A stretch of 14,784 nt of DNA from Bordetella parapertussis (GTDB lineage: Bacteria; Pseudomonadota; Gammaproteobacteria; Burkholderiales; Burkholderiaceae_B): NCBI GenBank assembly GCA_945872285.1, contig CAMBZR010000071.1, positions 1 to 14,784 of the forward strand, read 5' to 3'. This document shows, one piece after another, positions 7,792 to 14,784 of this stretch (position 1 is the first letter of the stretch; every line of letters starts with the position of its first letter). Under the pieces are notes generated by a model. That model worked only from the letters and a program-made list of their open reading frames with translations. It had not been told where the DNA came from and ran no database searches. A program made the translations under genes and the position numbers.

Positions 7792-8651
7792 CGGGTAGAT
7801 TGATTGACGGTGTATCCTTAGCAGCAAAAATTCGCGAAGAGGTTGCCAAGCGCAGCGCAACCCTCATTGCCGCCGGTACCAGACCCGGCCTAGCAGTTGT
7901 TTTAGTCGGTAGCGACCCAGCGTCGCAGGTATACGTCAAAAATAAAGTTGCTGCTTGCCAAAAAGCGGGTTTGCACTCGGTGCTTGAGCAATATCCGTCA
8001 AGCATGACGCAAACCGAACTCCTTGAACGCGTGCGGGTTCTGAACGCCGACCCAGCCATTCATGGTATTTTGGTTCAATTGCCTTTACCCAAGCACGTCG
8101 ATGCGCATTTAGTGATTGAAACCATCGCATCACAAAAAGATGTTGATGGATTTCATGTCAGTAACGCAGGGTTGCTCATGACGGGCAAGCCGTTGTTCAG
8201 GCCATGCACACCGTATGCCGTGATGAAAATGCTTGAGTCTGAAGGGGTGCAACTGCGTGGCGCGGTGGCAGTTGTAATTGGTGCAAGCAATATCGTTGGC
8301 AAACCGATGATGCTGTTATTACAAAGTGCTGGTGCAACTGTCACGATTTGCAATTCAAAGACCCGCGATCTTGGCTGGCACACTCGCCACGCGGATATAG
8401 TGGTGGTCGCCACCGGCAAACCGCGCATGATCGATGGCAGCATGATCAAACCCGGCGCCGTCGTCATTGATGTGGGCATTAACCGTGGCGCAGATGGAAA
8501 ATTGTGTGGCGATGTTGATTTTGAAAGTGTGATTCAAGTTGCCAGCGCGGTCACTCCGGTACCCGGTGGCGTGGGCCCCATGACCATCGCCATGTTGTTA
8601 GTGAATACGCTAGAGGCCGCCGAGCGCGCTCAGCAAAACCGAGCTCGATAA
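7788..8651 (+). CDS. folD: Bifunctional methylenetetrahydrofolate dehydrogenase/cyclohydrolase
   Basis: FolD is a cytoplasmic enzyme that interconverts 5,10-methylene-, 5,10-methenyl- and 10-formyl-tetrahydrofolate, using NADP+, and supplies one-carbon units for purines and formyl-Met-tRNA. The 287-residue length is normal. Visible landmarks are Tyr49 and the catalytic Lys53 (YVKNK), [16 protein letters not shown], the Rossmann motif [12 protein letters not shown] and the C-terminal signature [10 protein letters not shown]. The ATG overlaps the regulator stop as ATGA and has a GAGG Shine-Dalgarno seven bases upstream (7777-7780), so translation is probably coupled to the two-component genes. 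Only four bases separate it from the oligopeptidase gene. Nothing suggests a pseudogene. Placing an essential one-carbon gene third behind a two-component pair means its expression depends on that operon unless an internal promoter exists; I could not identify one. Confidence 0.98.
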   Translation: MTGRLIDGVSLAAKIREEVAKRSATLIAAGTRPGLAVVLVGSDPASQVYVKNKVAACQKAGLHSVLEQYPSSMTQTELLERVRVLNADPAIHGILVQLPLPKHVDAHLVIETIASQKDVDGFHVSNAGLLMTGKPLFRPCTPYAVMKMLESEGVQLRGAVAVVIGASNIVGKPMMLLLQSAGATVTICNSKTRDLGWHTRHADIVVVATGKPRMIDGSMIKPGAVVIDVGINRGADGKLCGDVDFESVIQVASAVTPVPGGVGPMTIAMLLVNTLEAAERAQQNRAR

Positions 8652-8655
8652 ATAA

Positions 8656-10749
8656 ATGAACCCTTTGCTTGTTTCAATGGATACGCTGATCGATTATGCA
8701 GCGATCAAACCAGAGCATATCGCCCCCGCAATTGAACAATTACTTGACACAGCGCGTCAGGCCGTCACTGCAGCGGCAAGCCCAACGCTTGACGTGAGCT
8801 GGGACGCCATCGTGACGCCACTCGATGATGCCTCAGAGCCTTTGTGGCGCGCCTGGTCGGTGGCAGGCCACTTAAACTCGGTTGTCAATACACCCGAACT
8901 ACGCGATGTGTATAACGTCGTGCTGGGGCAAATCACTGAGTTCTCGACGTGGGTGGGTTTGCATGTTGGCTTGTACACCCAATATCAACGTCTGCATCTC
9001 AGCCCTAGTTTTAAAAGCTGGTCGCCTGCACGCAAGCGAGTGATTGAACTGGCGTTGCGCGATTTCAAACTAGGCGGTGTCGAGCTGCAAGGCGAGGCGC
9101 GTACACGCTATGCAGTAGTGTCTGACCAGCAGTCGCAAGTCTCGCAAAAGTTTTCTGAAAACGTCTTAGATGCAACCGATGCTTGGTCGCTTGTGATTGA
9201 AGATAGCAAACGCCTAGACGGGGTACCAGAAGACGTCATCGCCTCGCTAAAAAGTTCAGAGGCCGAGCGTTGGACGCTTAACCTGAAGATGCCCTGCTAT
9301 TTGCCGGTGATGCAATATGCGCAAGATCGCGAGTTGCGAAAAACGGTTTATCAGGCTTACGCAACACGCGCCTCTGAACAGGGCGCCAAAGAATTCGATA
9401 ACTCAACGCTGATTGAGCAAGCGTTAGCCTTGCGCGCCGAAGAAGCCAAGCTTTTAGGCTTTCAGCATTTTGCCGAATTGCGCCTACAAACTCGAATGGC
9501 GAATAACGATCTAGAGGTGACAGACTTTTTGCGACAGCTTGCGCAGCGCGCAAAACCATTTGCCGAACGCGATCTGGTTGAGCTCAAAACGTATGCAAAA
9601 ACGGAACTCGGCCTTGCCGGACTTGAGCCTTGGGATATTGCCTTTGCGTCCGAGTGTCTGCGCGAGGCACGCTATGCCTACTCTGACGATGAAGTCAAAC
9701 AATACTTCACCGAACCCCGTGTGCTTAGTGGTTTGTTTGCTGTCGTGCAAACACTATTTAACGTTGAGTTAAGAACTTGCGAAGTCAACGGCTGGCATCC
9801 TGAAGTCCGTGCCGCCTCAGTACACGATGCCAAAGGAAAAACACTTGGCTACTTATTAATAGATCTTTACGCCCGCCCTGCTAAGCAAGGCGGCGCCTGG
9901 GTAGACAGCGAGCGTAACCGGCGTAAGCAGAGCGTCGGTGTGCAGACGCCCGTCGTTTATCTGACGTGTAATTTTGCCCGCCCCCAAAGCGGTCGCCCCG
10001 CTTTGCTCACGCATGATGATGTCATCACCTTGTTTCATGAAAGTGGTCACGCCTTGCACGCCTTGTTATCTGAAGTCGACGAGCCGGGCGCTTCGGCGTT
10101 TTCAGCGGTCGAGTGGGATGCGATTGAGTTACCTTCGCAGTTTATGGAGAATTTTTGTTGGGAATGGTCGGTGTTAGAACGTTTAACTTCACACGTCGAC
10201 ACCCAAGAATCGTTGCCTCGCGAGCTATACGAGCGTATGACTGCGGCGCGTAATTTTCAAAGTGGCATGCAAACCGTACGACAAGTCGAGTTTTCACTCT
10301 TTGACATGTTGGTGCACAACCGTAGCCAAGGCCTTTCGATCGCCGAAGTTTTAAGGCAGCTCGATCAGGTTCGCGACGAGGTTGCTGTTTTGCGGCCACC
10401 GTCTTGGCATCGGTTTCCGCACAGTTTCTCGCACTTATTTGCAGGTGGCTACGGCGCAGGCTATTACAGCTACAAGTGGGCCGAGGTGTTATCAGCGGAT
10501 GCCTTCGCAGCATTTGAAGAAGCCGCCGAACGCGTGGCGAATCAAGCGCTTGCTACAGACCAAGCGCTTAAAACCTTAGGCGCCCTGGATGCGGCTACCG
10601 GCGAACGCTTTAAGCGCGAAGTGCTTGCCGTAGGAGGCGTGCGCTCTGCGGCTGACTCGTTTAAAGCGTTTAGAGGACGCGCTCCAACAATGGATGCATT
10701 ATTGCGTCACAGCGGGATGACAGACTCTGACAGGCCAATGGCAGCCTGA
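8656..10749 (+). CDS. prlC: M3 family oligopeptidase (oligopeptidase A type)
   Basis: This cytoplasmic zinc metallopeptidase degrades short peptides, including cleaved signal peptides in the E. coli homologue OpdA/PrlC. The 697 residues match the family length of about 680. The zinc site is HESGH at 461-465 (His461, Glu462, His465), with the third ligand Glu491 in IELPSQFMENF. The substrate-binding Tyr-rich loop GGYGAGYYSYKWAEVLSAD with FSHLF before it lies at about 600-625. The N-terminal two thirds are the helical lid expected of the family, with no signal peptide. It begins four bases after the folD stop with a poor Shine-Dalgarno, so it probably depends on translational readthrough from folD. 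ATG at residue 8 is a possible alternative start but has no better ribosome site. The 55 bases after its stop contain no clear terminator. Confidence 0.95.
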   Translation: MNPLLVSMDTLIDYAAIKPEHIAPAIEQLLDTARQAVTAAASPTLDVSWDAIVTPLDDASEPLWRAWSVAGHLNSVVNTPELRDVYNVVLGQITEFSTWVGLHVGLYTQYQRLHLSPSFKSWSPARKRVIELALRDFKLGGVELQGEARTRYAVVSDQQSQVSQKFSENVLDATDAWSLVIEDSKRLDGVPEDVIASLKSSEAERWTLNLKMPCYLPVMQYAQDRELRKTVYQAYATRASEQGAKEFDNSTLIEQALALRAEEAKLLGFQHFAELRLQTRMANNDLEVTDFLRQLAQRAKPFAERDLVELKTYAKTELGLAGLEPWDIAFASECLREARYAYSDDEVKQYFTEPRVLSGLFAVVQTLFNVELRTCEVNGWHPEVRAASVHDAKGKTLGYLLIDLYARPAKQGGAWVDSERNRRKQSVGVQTPVVYLTCNFARPQSGRPALLTHDDVITLFHESGHALHALLSEVDEPGASAFSAVEWDAIELPSQFMENFCWEWSVLERLTSHVDTQESLPRELYERMTAARNFQSGMQTVRQVEFSLFDMLVHNRSQGLSIAEVLRQLDQVRDEVAVLRPPSWHRFPHSFSHLFAGGYGAGYYSYKWAEVLSADAFAAFEEAAERVANQALATDQALKTLGALDAATGERFKREVLAVGGVRSAADSFKAFRGRAPTMDALLRHSGMTDSDRPMAA

Positions 10750-10804
10750 TGCAAGTCCTGAACCCGGGGCTTGTCCCAAACAGCTTGATCCTCTAGAGCA
10801 TTCA

Positions 10805-11422
10805 ATGGCCGATTGTCTGAAGCGGATGTTACGTCTTTTTTGTCTGGTCGGTGCACTGGCGTTAACCGCGTGCTCAGAACCCGACTACAAGTGGTCGCTG
10901 TATGACGTAAGCGGTCACCTGCCCGACCTTGAGTTTTCGCTAAAAGGGGTCGGCAATCAAACGGTCACCGAAGCCAGTCTGAAAAACAAAACAGTCTTGA
11001 TCTTCTTTGGCTACGCAAGTTGCCCAGATATTTGTCCGACTACCATGGCTCAACTGACTGAAGTTCTGGCCAAACTTGGCGACGACGCCAAGGATGTGCG
11101 TATTCTTTTTATCAGTGTCGACCCACACCGCGATACACCCGATATTTTGCAAGCCTATGTCGACGCCTTTAATAAAAACGCGATTGGTCTAACAGGCAAC
11201 GAAAAAGAAGTCGCCGCTCTGGCCAAGCGTTATCGCGTCGCTTATCAAATTGAAAAGCCCAAGCTGGGTGATAAGGCTGACATCTACGATGTGACGCATA
11301 GCCGCGGAGTATTCATATTTGATCGCTTTGGCAAAGCACGCTTACTGGCCTCTGATACCGAAGCAATCGAACTTGTCACGACCGACCTCCGCCGCTTGCT
11401 TCAAAGTACGCGTGTAAGATAG
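10805..11422 (+). CDS. SCO1/SenC/PrrC family copper chaperone lipoprotein
   Basis: SCO proteins bind copper and/or act as thiol reductants in assembly of the CuA centre of cytochrome oxidase, on the outside of the inner membrane. The 205-residue precursor has a lipoprotein signal ending in the lipobox LTAC, with Cys23 as the predicted lipidated residue. The thioredoxin-fold domain follows, with the copper ligands Cys73 and Cys77 (ASCPDICPTT), the SVDPHRDT strand, and the distant ligand His165 (DVTHSRG). ATG 10805 is preceded by an AGAG about seven bases upstream. An in-frame ATG at residue 8 (10826), with GAAG just before it, would still give a complete signal peptide, so the exact start is open. 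It precedes a copper ATPase by 75 bases on the same strand, which supports a copper role. Confidence 0.94.
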   Translation: MADCLKRMLRLFCLVGALALTACSEPDYKWSLYDVSGHLPDLEFSLKGVGNQTVTEASLKNKTVLIFFGYASCPDICPTTMAQLTEVLAKLGDDAKDVRILFISVDPHRDTPDILQAYVDAFNKNAIGLTGNEKEVAALAKRYRVAYQIEKPKLGDKADIYDVTHSRGVFIFDRFGKARLLASDTEAIELVTTDLRRLLQSTRVR

Positions 11423-11497
11423 TGCTCTTGCAGGCAAGTCATAGCAAACGCAGCATCGTTAATCACCAAGCAGTCGCTCAAACCTTACAAAAATACC

Positions 11498-13837
11498 ATG
11501 GCTGCACTCGACGTCTGCGATTCCTCTCTTGAGCTCTCGATTCAAGGCATGACTTGTGCCTCGTGTGTGCTGCGCGTTGAAAAAGCGCTTCGAGCCGTAC
11601 CGGGCGTCACGGTGGCCCACGTTAACTTAGCGACAGAGCGGGCGCACATTGACTGGGATCCCGCATTTGCCCTCACAGAAGAGGCCAGCGTCAAAGTGCT
11701 GGCAGCGGTACAAAAAGCGGGCTACGAGGCTTTGGTTCTTGAGCAGCATGCGGCTCCATCCCTGGCAGAGTCAGAGGCCCGCGAGCGTGAGACTGCGTCG
11801 TTGGTGCGTAGCTTTTGGCTTGCGCTTGCCCTCACCCTTCCAGTCTTTTTTGTTGAAATGGGTGCGCACCTGATACCTGGAGTTCACCACTTCGTACACG
11901 AAACCATTGGCATGCAGCGTAGCTGGATCGCACAATCGGTGTTGACCACGCTGATATTACTAGGGCCTGGGCGTGTCTTTTTTACCAAAGGGCTACCGGC
12001 TTTGTGGCACCTGGCGCCTGAGATGAACTCTTTAGTTGCCCTGGGTGCGGGCAGTGCCTACGCCTATTCAATGGTCGCGACCTATTTACCTCAGGCGCTG
12101 CCAGACGGCACACGCTTTGTGTACTTCGAAGCGGCCGCTGTGATCGTGGCGCTGATCTTATTGGGACGCACACTCGAAGCACGTGCCAAAGGGCGCACGG
12201 GTGCTGCGATCAAGCATTTGATCGGTTTGCAGCCGCGTCAGGCGCGTGTCTTACTCAACGGCCAACCGAACGATATTGATATCGAGCGGGTCAAGCCCGG
12301 CGATTTGATTCTGGTGCGGCCCGGTGAAAAAATCGCGACCGATGGTTTGATTACTGAAGGCCAGCCTTATGTCGACGAGGCCATGATCACAGGTGAACCG
12401 ATCCCTGTCACCAAACGAACAGGTGACCGCGTGACTGGCGGCACTCTGAATACGACCAATAGCTTTACGTTTAAAGCCACTCATACGGGTGGCGATACTG
12501 TCTTAGCGCGCATCATTCGAATGGTTGAATCGGCGCAAGGTACGAAACTGCCGATTCAGGCCCTGGTGGATCGCGTCACGGCATGGTTTGTACCAGTCAT
12601 CATCTTGTGTTCGTTGTCGACTTTTGTGGTTTGGGTGTGGCTAGGACCTGCCCCGAGCCTGACCCATGCCTTGATTCACGCTGTTGCGGTGATGATTATC
12701 GCGTGTCCCTGCGCGATGGGCTTAGCGACGCCTACCTCGATCATGGTGGGTACGGGACGCGCAGCCGAACTCGGTGTCTTGTTTCGCCAAGGCGATGCCT
12801 TGCAACGCTTGCGTGATGTGCAGGTCGTGGCCTTTGACAAGACCGGTACGCTCACACTTGGCAAGCCGGCGCTTACTGATTTTGTGGTGCTCGAACCAAC
12901 CTACGATCGCGCGCTTTTGTTGTCTTGGGCTGCCGCCATGCAGGCGCACTCCGAGCATCCGATTGCGCACGCCATCGTGCAAGCGGCGCAAACTGAGCGT
13001 GTGCCTATCGTCACGGCACAAGACTTTAGCGCCATCCGCGGCGCCGGAGTTCGGGCCACCGTAAACGGGCACCTTGTTCGATCAGGGACTCAGGCCTTTA
13101 TGCGCACAGAGAGTATTGACAGCGCGCAAGCCGCGCAGTTCAGTGAACAGTGGGGACAACAGGGTAAAACGCCGATCTGCTTAGCTGTGGATGACAAACT
13201 TGTTGCGTTGCTGGCAGTCGCTGATCCACTTAAGCCAAGCGCGCGCGGTGCCATCGACGCGCTCAAGCAGCTTGGACTTCGTACCGTCATGATTACCGGC
13301 GACAACAAGCACACCGCGCGCACGGTGGCGCAACAGCTTGGCATCACTGAAGTACACGCTGAGGTTTTGCCAGAGGGTAAAGTGGCAGTCTTGCAAGCCC
13401 TGCGGCGCTCAAGTGCGGTACTCGCCTTTGTCGGTGACGGCATCAACGACGCACCAGCGTTAGCGACAGCAGATGTCGGTATCGCTCTTGGTACCGGCAC
13501 CGACGTTGCGATCGAATCGGCCTCGGTGGTGTTGATGTCTGATGATCTGTCGGGCGTGGTGACCGCGATTGGCTTATCGCGAGCAACGCTCACCAATATC
13601 CGACAAAATCTTTTTTGGGCCTTTGCTTATAACGCGGCGCTTGTACCCGTTGCAGCCGGGGCACTATATCCTTCGTTTGGGATAGTGCTATCACCCGTGT
13701 TTGCCGCAGGTGCAATGGCGTTTTCTAGCGTCTTTGTTGTAGCCAATGCCTTGCGACTCAAGCGCTTTGAAATTAAGGTCTCCAGCGTGTCGTCAGCGCC
13801 ATCGCGTCAGGGCGCTGCACGGGACCAGGGGGGGTAA
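11498..13837 (+). CDS. copA: Cu(I)-exporting P1B-type ATPase
   Basis: This inner-membrane pump exports cuprous ions from the cytoplasm using ATP. The 779 residues hold one N-terminal heavy-metal domain (about 11-77, CxxC at Cys20 and Cys23 in GMTCASC). An eight-helix P1B core follows, with the transport motif CPC at 403-405, the TGEP actuator loop, the phosphorylated Asp447 in DKTGTLT, the P1B-specific His487-Pro (SEHPIAHA), and GDGINDAP with Asp647 and Asp651. The later helices carry YN ([11 protein letters not shown]) and MAFSS, the CPC/YN/MxxSS set that marks Cu(I) specificity. ATG 11498 lacks a recognisable Shine-Dalgarno, and no upstream in-frame alternative start exists, so a weak or leaderless start is possible. 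After the last helix a Ser/Arg/Gly-rich tail of about 22 residues overlaps the 3' end of the opposite-strand nitroreductase gene. No CueR or CsoR gene is in the window. Confidence 0.96.
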   Translation: MAALDVCDSSLELSIQGMTCASCVLRVEKALRAVPGVTVAHVNLATERAHIDWDPAFALTEEASVKVLAAVQKAGYEALVLEQHAAPSLAESEARERETASLVRSFWLALALTLPVFFVEMGAHLIPGVHHFVHETIGMQRSWIAQSVLTTLILLGPGRVFFTKGLPALWHLAPEMNSLVALGAGSAYAYSMVATYLPQALPDGTRFVYFEAAAVIVALILLGRTLEARAKGRTGAAIKHLIGLQPRQARVLLNGQPNDIDIERVKPGDLILVRPGEKIATDGLITEGQPYVDEAMITGEPIPVTKRTGDRVTGGTLNTTNSFTFKATHTGGDTVLARIIRMVESAQGTKLPIQALVDRVTAWFVPVIILCSLSTFVVWVWLGPAPSLTHALIHAVAVMIIACPCAMGLATPTSIMVGTGRAAELGVLFRQGDALQRLRDVQVVAFDKTGTLTLGKPALTDFVVLEPTYDRALLLSWAAAMQAHSEHPIAHAIVQAAQTERVPIVTAQDFSAIRGAGVRATVNGHLVRSGTQAFMRTESIDSAQAAQFSEQWGQQGKTPICLAVDDKLVALLAVADPLKPSARGAIDALKQLGLRTVMITGDNKHTARTVAQQLGITEVHAEVLPEGKVAVLQALRRSSAVLAFVGDGINDAPALATADVGIALGTGTDVAIESASVVLMSDDLSGVVTAIGLSRATLTNIRQNLFWAFAYNAALVPVAAGALYPSFGIVLSPVFAAGAMAFSSVFVVANALRLKRFEIKVSSVSSAPSRQGAARDQGG

Positions 13838-14348
13838 TGGGCGTGCCAACTGCTAAGAACCCCACAAAACGATAATCAAGCGTATCAAACCCCAAAGCTT
13901 CGGGGACCTCGTCGGTATAGGTGCCAAGCCCTGTACTCCAATAGCTTGAAAAACCCATCAAGTGTGCCGCGTTTTGAATATTCATCACTGCGGCTCCCAT
14001 CGAGAGGGTCTGTTCAATTTCTGGCACTTTTTCGTTGTCGTGCGAAATCTTGTAGGCAAGCCCAATTAACAACGGCACCGTTGATAACCACTTGCGTGTA
14101 TTTTGCTCTTTTTGCGACGTGATTTCGCGGCCCGAGCGACGTGTTGCGTCAATCGCTAAATCAGTAAACGCTGCGATTTCAGGTTGCATGACTAGTGCAA
14201 AGCGCCACGCACGTAGCGCAGAATGATCGGGCGCGCAAACCGCAGCGGCAAGCATCTGTTGCAGCTGTTCAACATTGGGCCCTGGCGCCTGCACAAGCTT
14301 TTGTGAACGACGCGTCGTCAGTAACTGGGCGTTTGTGAGTAAAGTCAT
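13773..14348 (-). CDS. Nitroreductase family protein, YdjA-like
   Basis: This is a predicted FMN-dependent NAD(P)H oxidoreductase of the small YdjA-like branch; the natural substrate is not known for the family. The 191 residues start with the FMN-phosphate motif region TTRRSQKL (Arg13, Arg14, Ser15), then [17 protein letters not shown], which matches the APDHxxxxPW pattern of YdjA. Later features are the helix [17 protein letters not shown], the SSYWSTG segment and VGFLAVGTP near the end, closing with TTRW. The ATG has an AAGG ten bases upstream. Its last 65 bases overlap copA on the other strand. Only about 35 bases separate the ATG from the rho-independent terminator of the cold shock gene, leaving little room for a separate promoter. 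Assignment rests on motifs and is fairly secure at family level only. Confidence 0.88.
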   Translation of the reverse strand: MTLLTNAQLLTTRRSQKLVQAPGPNVEQLQQMLAAAVCAPDHSALRAWRFALVMQPEIAAFTDLAIDATRRSGREITSQKEQNTRKWLSTVPLLIGLAYKISHDNEKVPEIEQTLSMGAAVMNIQNAAHLMGFSSYWSTGLGTYTDEVPEALGFDTLDYRFVGFLAVGTPITPPGPVQRPDAMALTTRWRP

Positions 14349-14383
14349 TTGTGTGAAACCTTAAGCAGGGAGTGAATCTTCAA

Positions 14384-14420
14384 GAAAAAAACCCTGCATC
14401 ACAGAAGCGATGCAGGGTTT
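14384..14420 (-). terminator. Rho-independent terminator of the cold shock gene
   Basis: A perfect 12-base stem AAACCCTGCATC / GATGCAGGGTTT (14389-14400 with 14409-14420) closes an 8-base loop. Read on the minus strand it runs into a T tract (complement of A at 14385-14391). It starts about 42 bases after the csp stop and fits an intrinsic terminator for that transcript. On the plus strand no T run follows the stem, so it is directional. Confidence 0.92.
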
Positions 14421-14462
14421 GATTACAGACCACCCGCCTAAGCAGGTAGAGTCAGTAATGAA

Positions 14463-14666
14463 TTACAGCACTTGAATATTGGTTGCTGATGGGCCTTTAG
14501 CGCCCTGACCAATTTCAAAGCTAACTTTCTGGTTTTCTTCGAGAGTTTTGTAACCACTCGAGCGAATTTCAGAATAGTGAGCGAACAGATCTTTGCCGCC
14601 GCCGTCAGGCATAATAAAACCATAACCTTTTTCGGAATTGAACCACTTCACGACACCAGTTGCCAT
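14463..14666 (-). CDS. cspA: CspA-family cold shock protein
   Basis: This is a small single-stranded nucleic-acid-binding protein and RNA chaperone; whether it is cold-induced cannot be told from sequence. It is 67 residues long, the standard family length. The RNP-1 motif is KGYGFI (13-18) and RNP-2 is DLFAH (26-30); [10 protein letters not shown] near the N-terminus is diagnostic. I chose the ATG at 14666 because it is preceded eight bases upstream by AAGGA and gives the usual [10 protein letters not shown] start; a start 14 codons further up (14708) would add a non-conserved extension. It is followed by a strong terminator and stands alone as a transcription unit, with its promoter not identified in the remaining 118 bases. 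Confidence 0.97.
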   Translation of the reverse strand: MATGVVKWFNSEKGYGFIMPDGGGKDLFAHYSEIRSSGYKTLEENQKVSFEIGQGAKGPSATNIQVL

Positions 14667-14692
14667 TTCAACTTCCTTGATAGATAAATAAC

Positions 14693-14706
14693 GGGCAAAA
14701 ACGCCC
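14693..14706 (-). other. Small hairpin in the csp 5' leader
   Basis: GGGC-GTTTTT-GCCC (minus strand) can form a four-base-pair stem with a six-base loop, about 27 bases upstream of the csp start codon and before its Shine-Dalgarno. Cold shock mRNAs often have structured leaders, but this stem is short and could be coincidental. Confidence 0.3.
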
Positions 14707-14784
14707 AACGTGCTAGATGGTCAAGGAAGGGATAGACACCACTGATTACCACTAAGGGCGACCGACTAGGGACAAAAACCGCGT

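Noticed and set aside
10750..10804. Possible terminator after prlC (GGG-CCC around 10768-10780)
   Set aside because: Stem is only three to four pairs and no T run follows.
11423..11497. Possible CueR-type operator between sco and copA (CTTGCAGGCAAG dyad at 11427-11438)
   Set aside because: It does not match the known CueR box, there is no well-spaced -10/-35 pair, and a 5+2+5 dyad is easily found by chance.
13090..13596. 168-residue open frame on the minus strand opposite copA
   Set aside because: Lies fully within the conserved P-domain region of copA and shows no recognisable motif; shadow frame.
14667..14708. Longer cold shock protein with 14 extra N-terminal residues
   Set aside because: The extension contains the Shine-Dalgarno of the shorter start, and the short form has the standard 67-residue length.

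Overview
The window looks like a piece of a betaproteobacterial chromosome, probably Burkholderiales and close to Alcaligenaceae. This is inferred from three things: a homodimeric-type pyruvate dehydrogenase operon (aceE-aceF-lpdA) whose E3 carries its own lipoyl domain, the PAS kinase/FixJ-type regulator/folD/prlC gene order beside it, and moderate GC codon use. It contains no mobile element, CRISPR array, tRNA or rRNA gene that I can see. Gene density is high and no gene-free stretch exceeds about 200 bases.

Left arm (1-5192, all minus strand): aceE, aceF and lpdA (3' end cut off by the window edge) form one tight operon with 9-15 base gaps. It encodes E1, E2 and E3 of the pyruvate dehydrogenase complex, which converts pyruvate to acetyl-CoA. 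E2 has a single lipoyl domain, and a closely related lipoyl domain is fused to the N-terminus of E3.

Centre (5193-5389): a 197-base divergent control region. It holds a good sigma70-like promoter for aceE and two perfect palindromes that could be operators. To its right on the plus strand lies a compact cluster: membrane PAS histidine kinase, FixJ/NarL-type response regulator, folD (one-carbon metabolism) and an M3 oligopeptidase. The kinase/regulator and regulator/folD junctions are both ATGA start-stop overlaps, so the two-component system and folD are probably translated in a coupled way. The signal and targets of the system are unknown; the neighbouring pdh promoter is a reasonable candidate target.

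Right arm (10805-13837, plus): a SCO1/SenC-type copper chaperone lipoprotein followed by a Cu(I)-exporting P1B-type ATPase. Together they form a copper handling pair linked to cytochrome oxidase assembly and copper export.

Far right (13773-14784, minus): a YdjA-like nitroreductase whose 3' end overlaps the 3' end of copA by 65 bases, then a strong rho-independent terminator, then a CspA-family cold shock gene. Most of the window is well-known housekeeping content. The items I would look at again are the translationally coupled kinase-regulator-folD unit with its palindromic divergent promoter region, the copA/nitroreductase overlap, and the cramped terminator in front of the nitroreductase. 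I did not find convincing evidence of an entirely new system.
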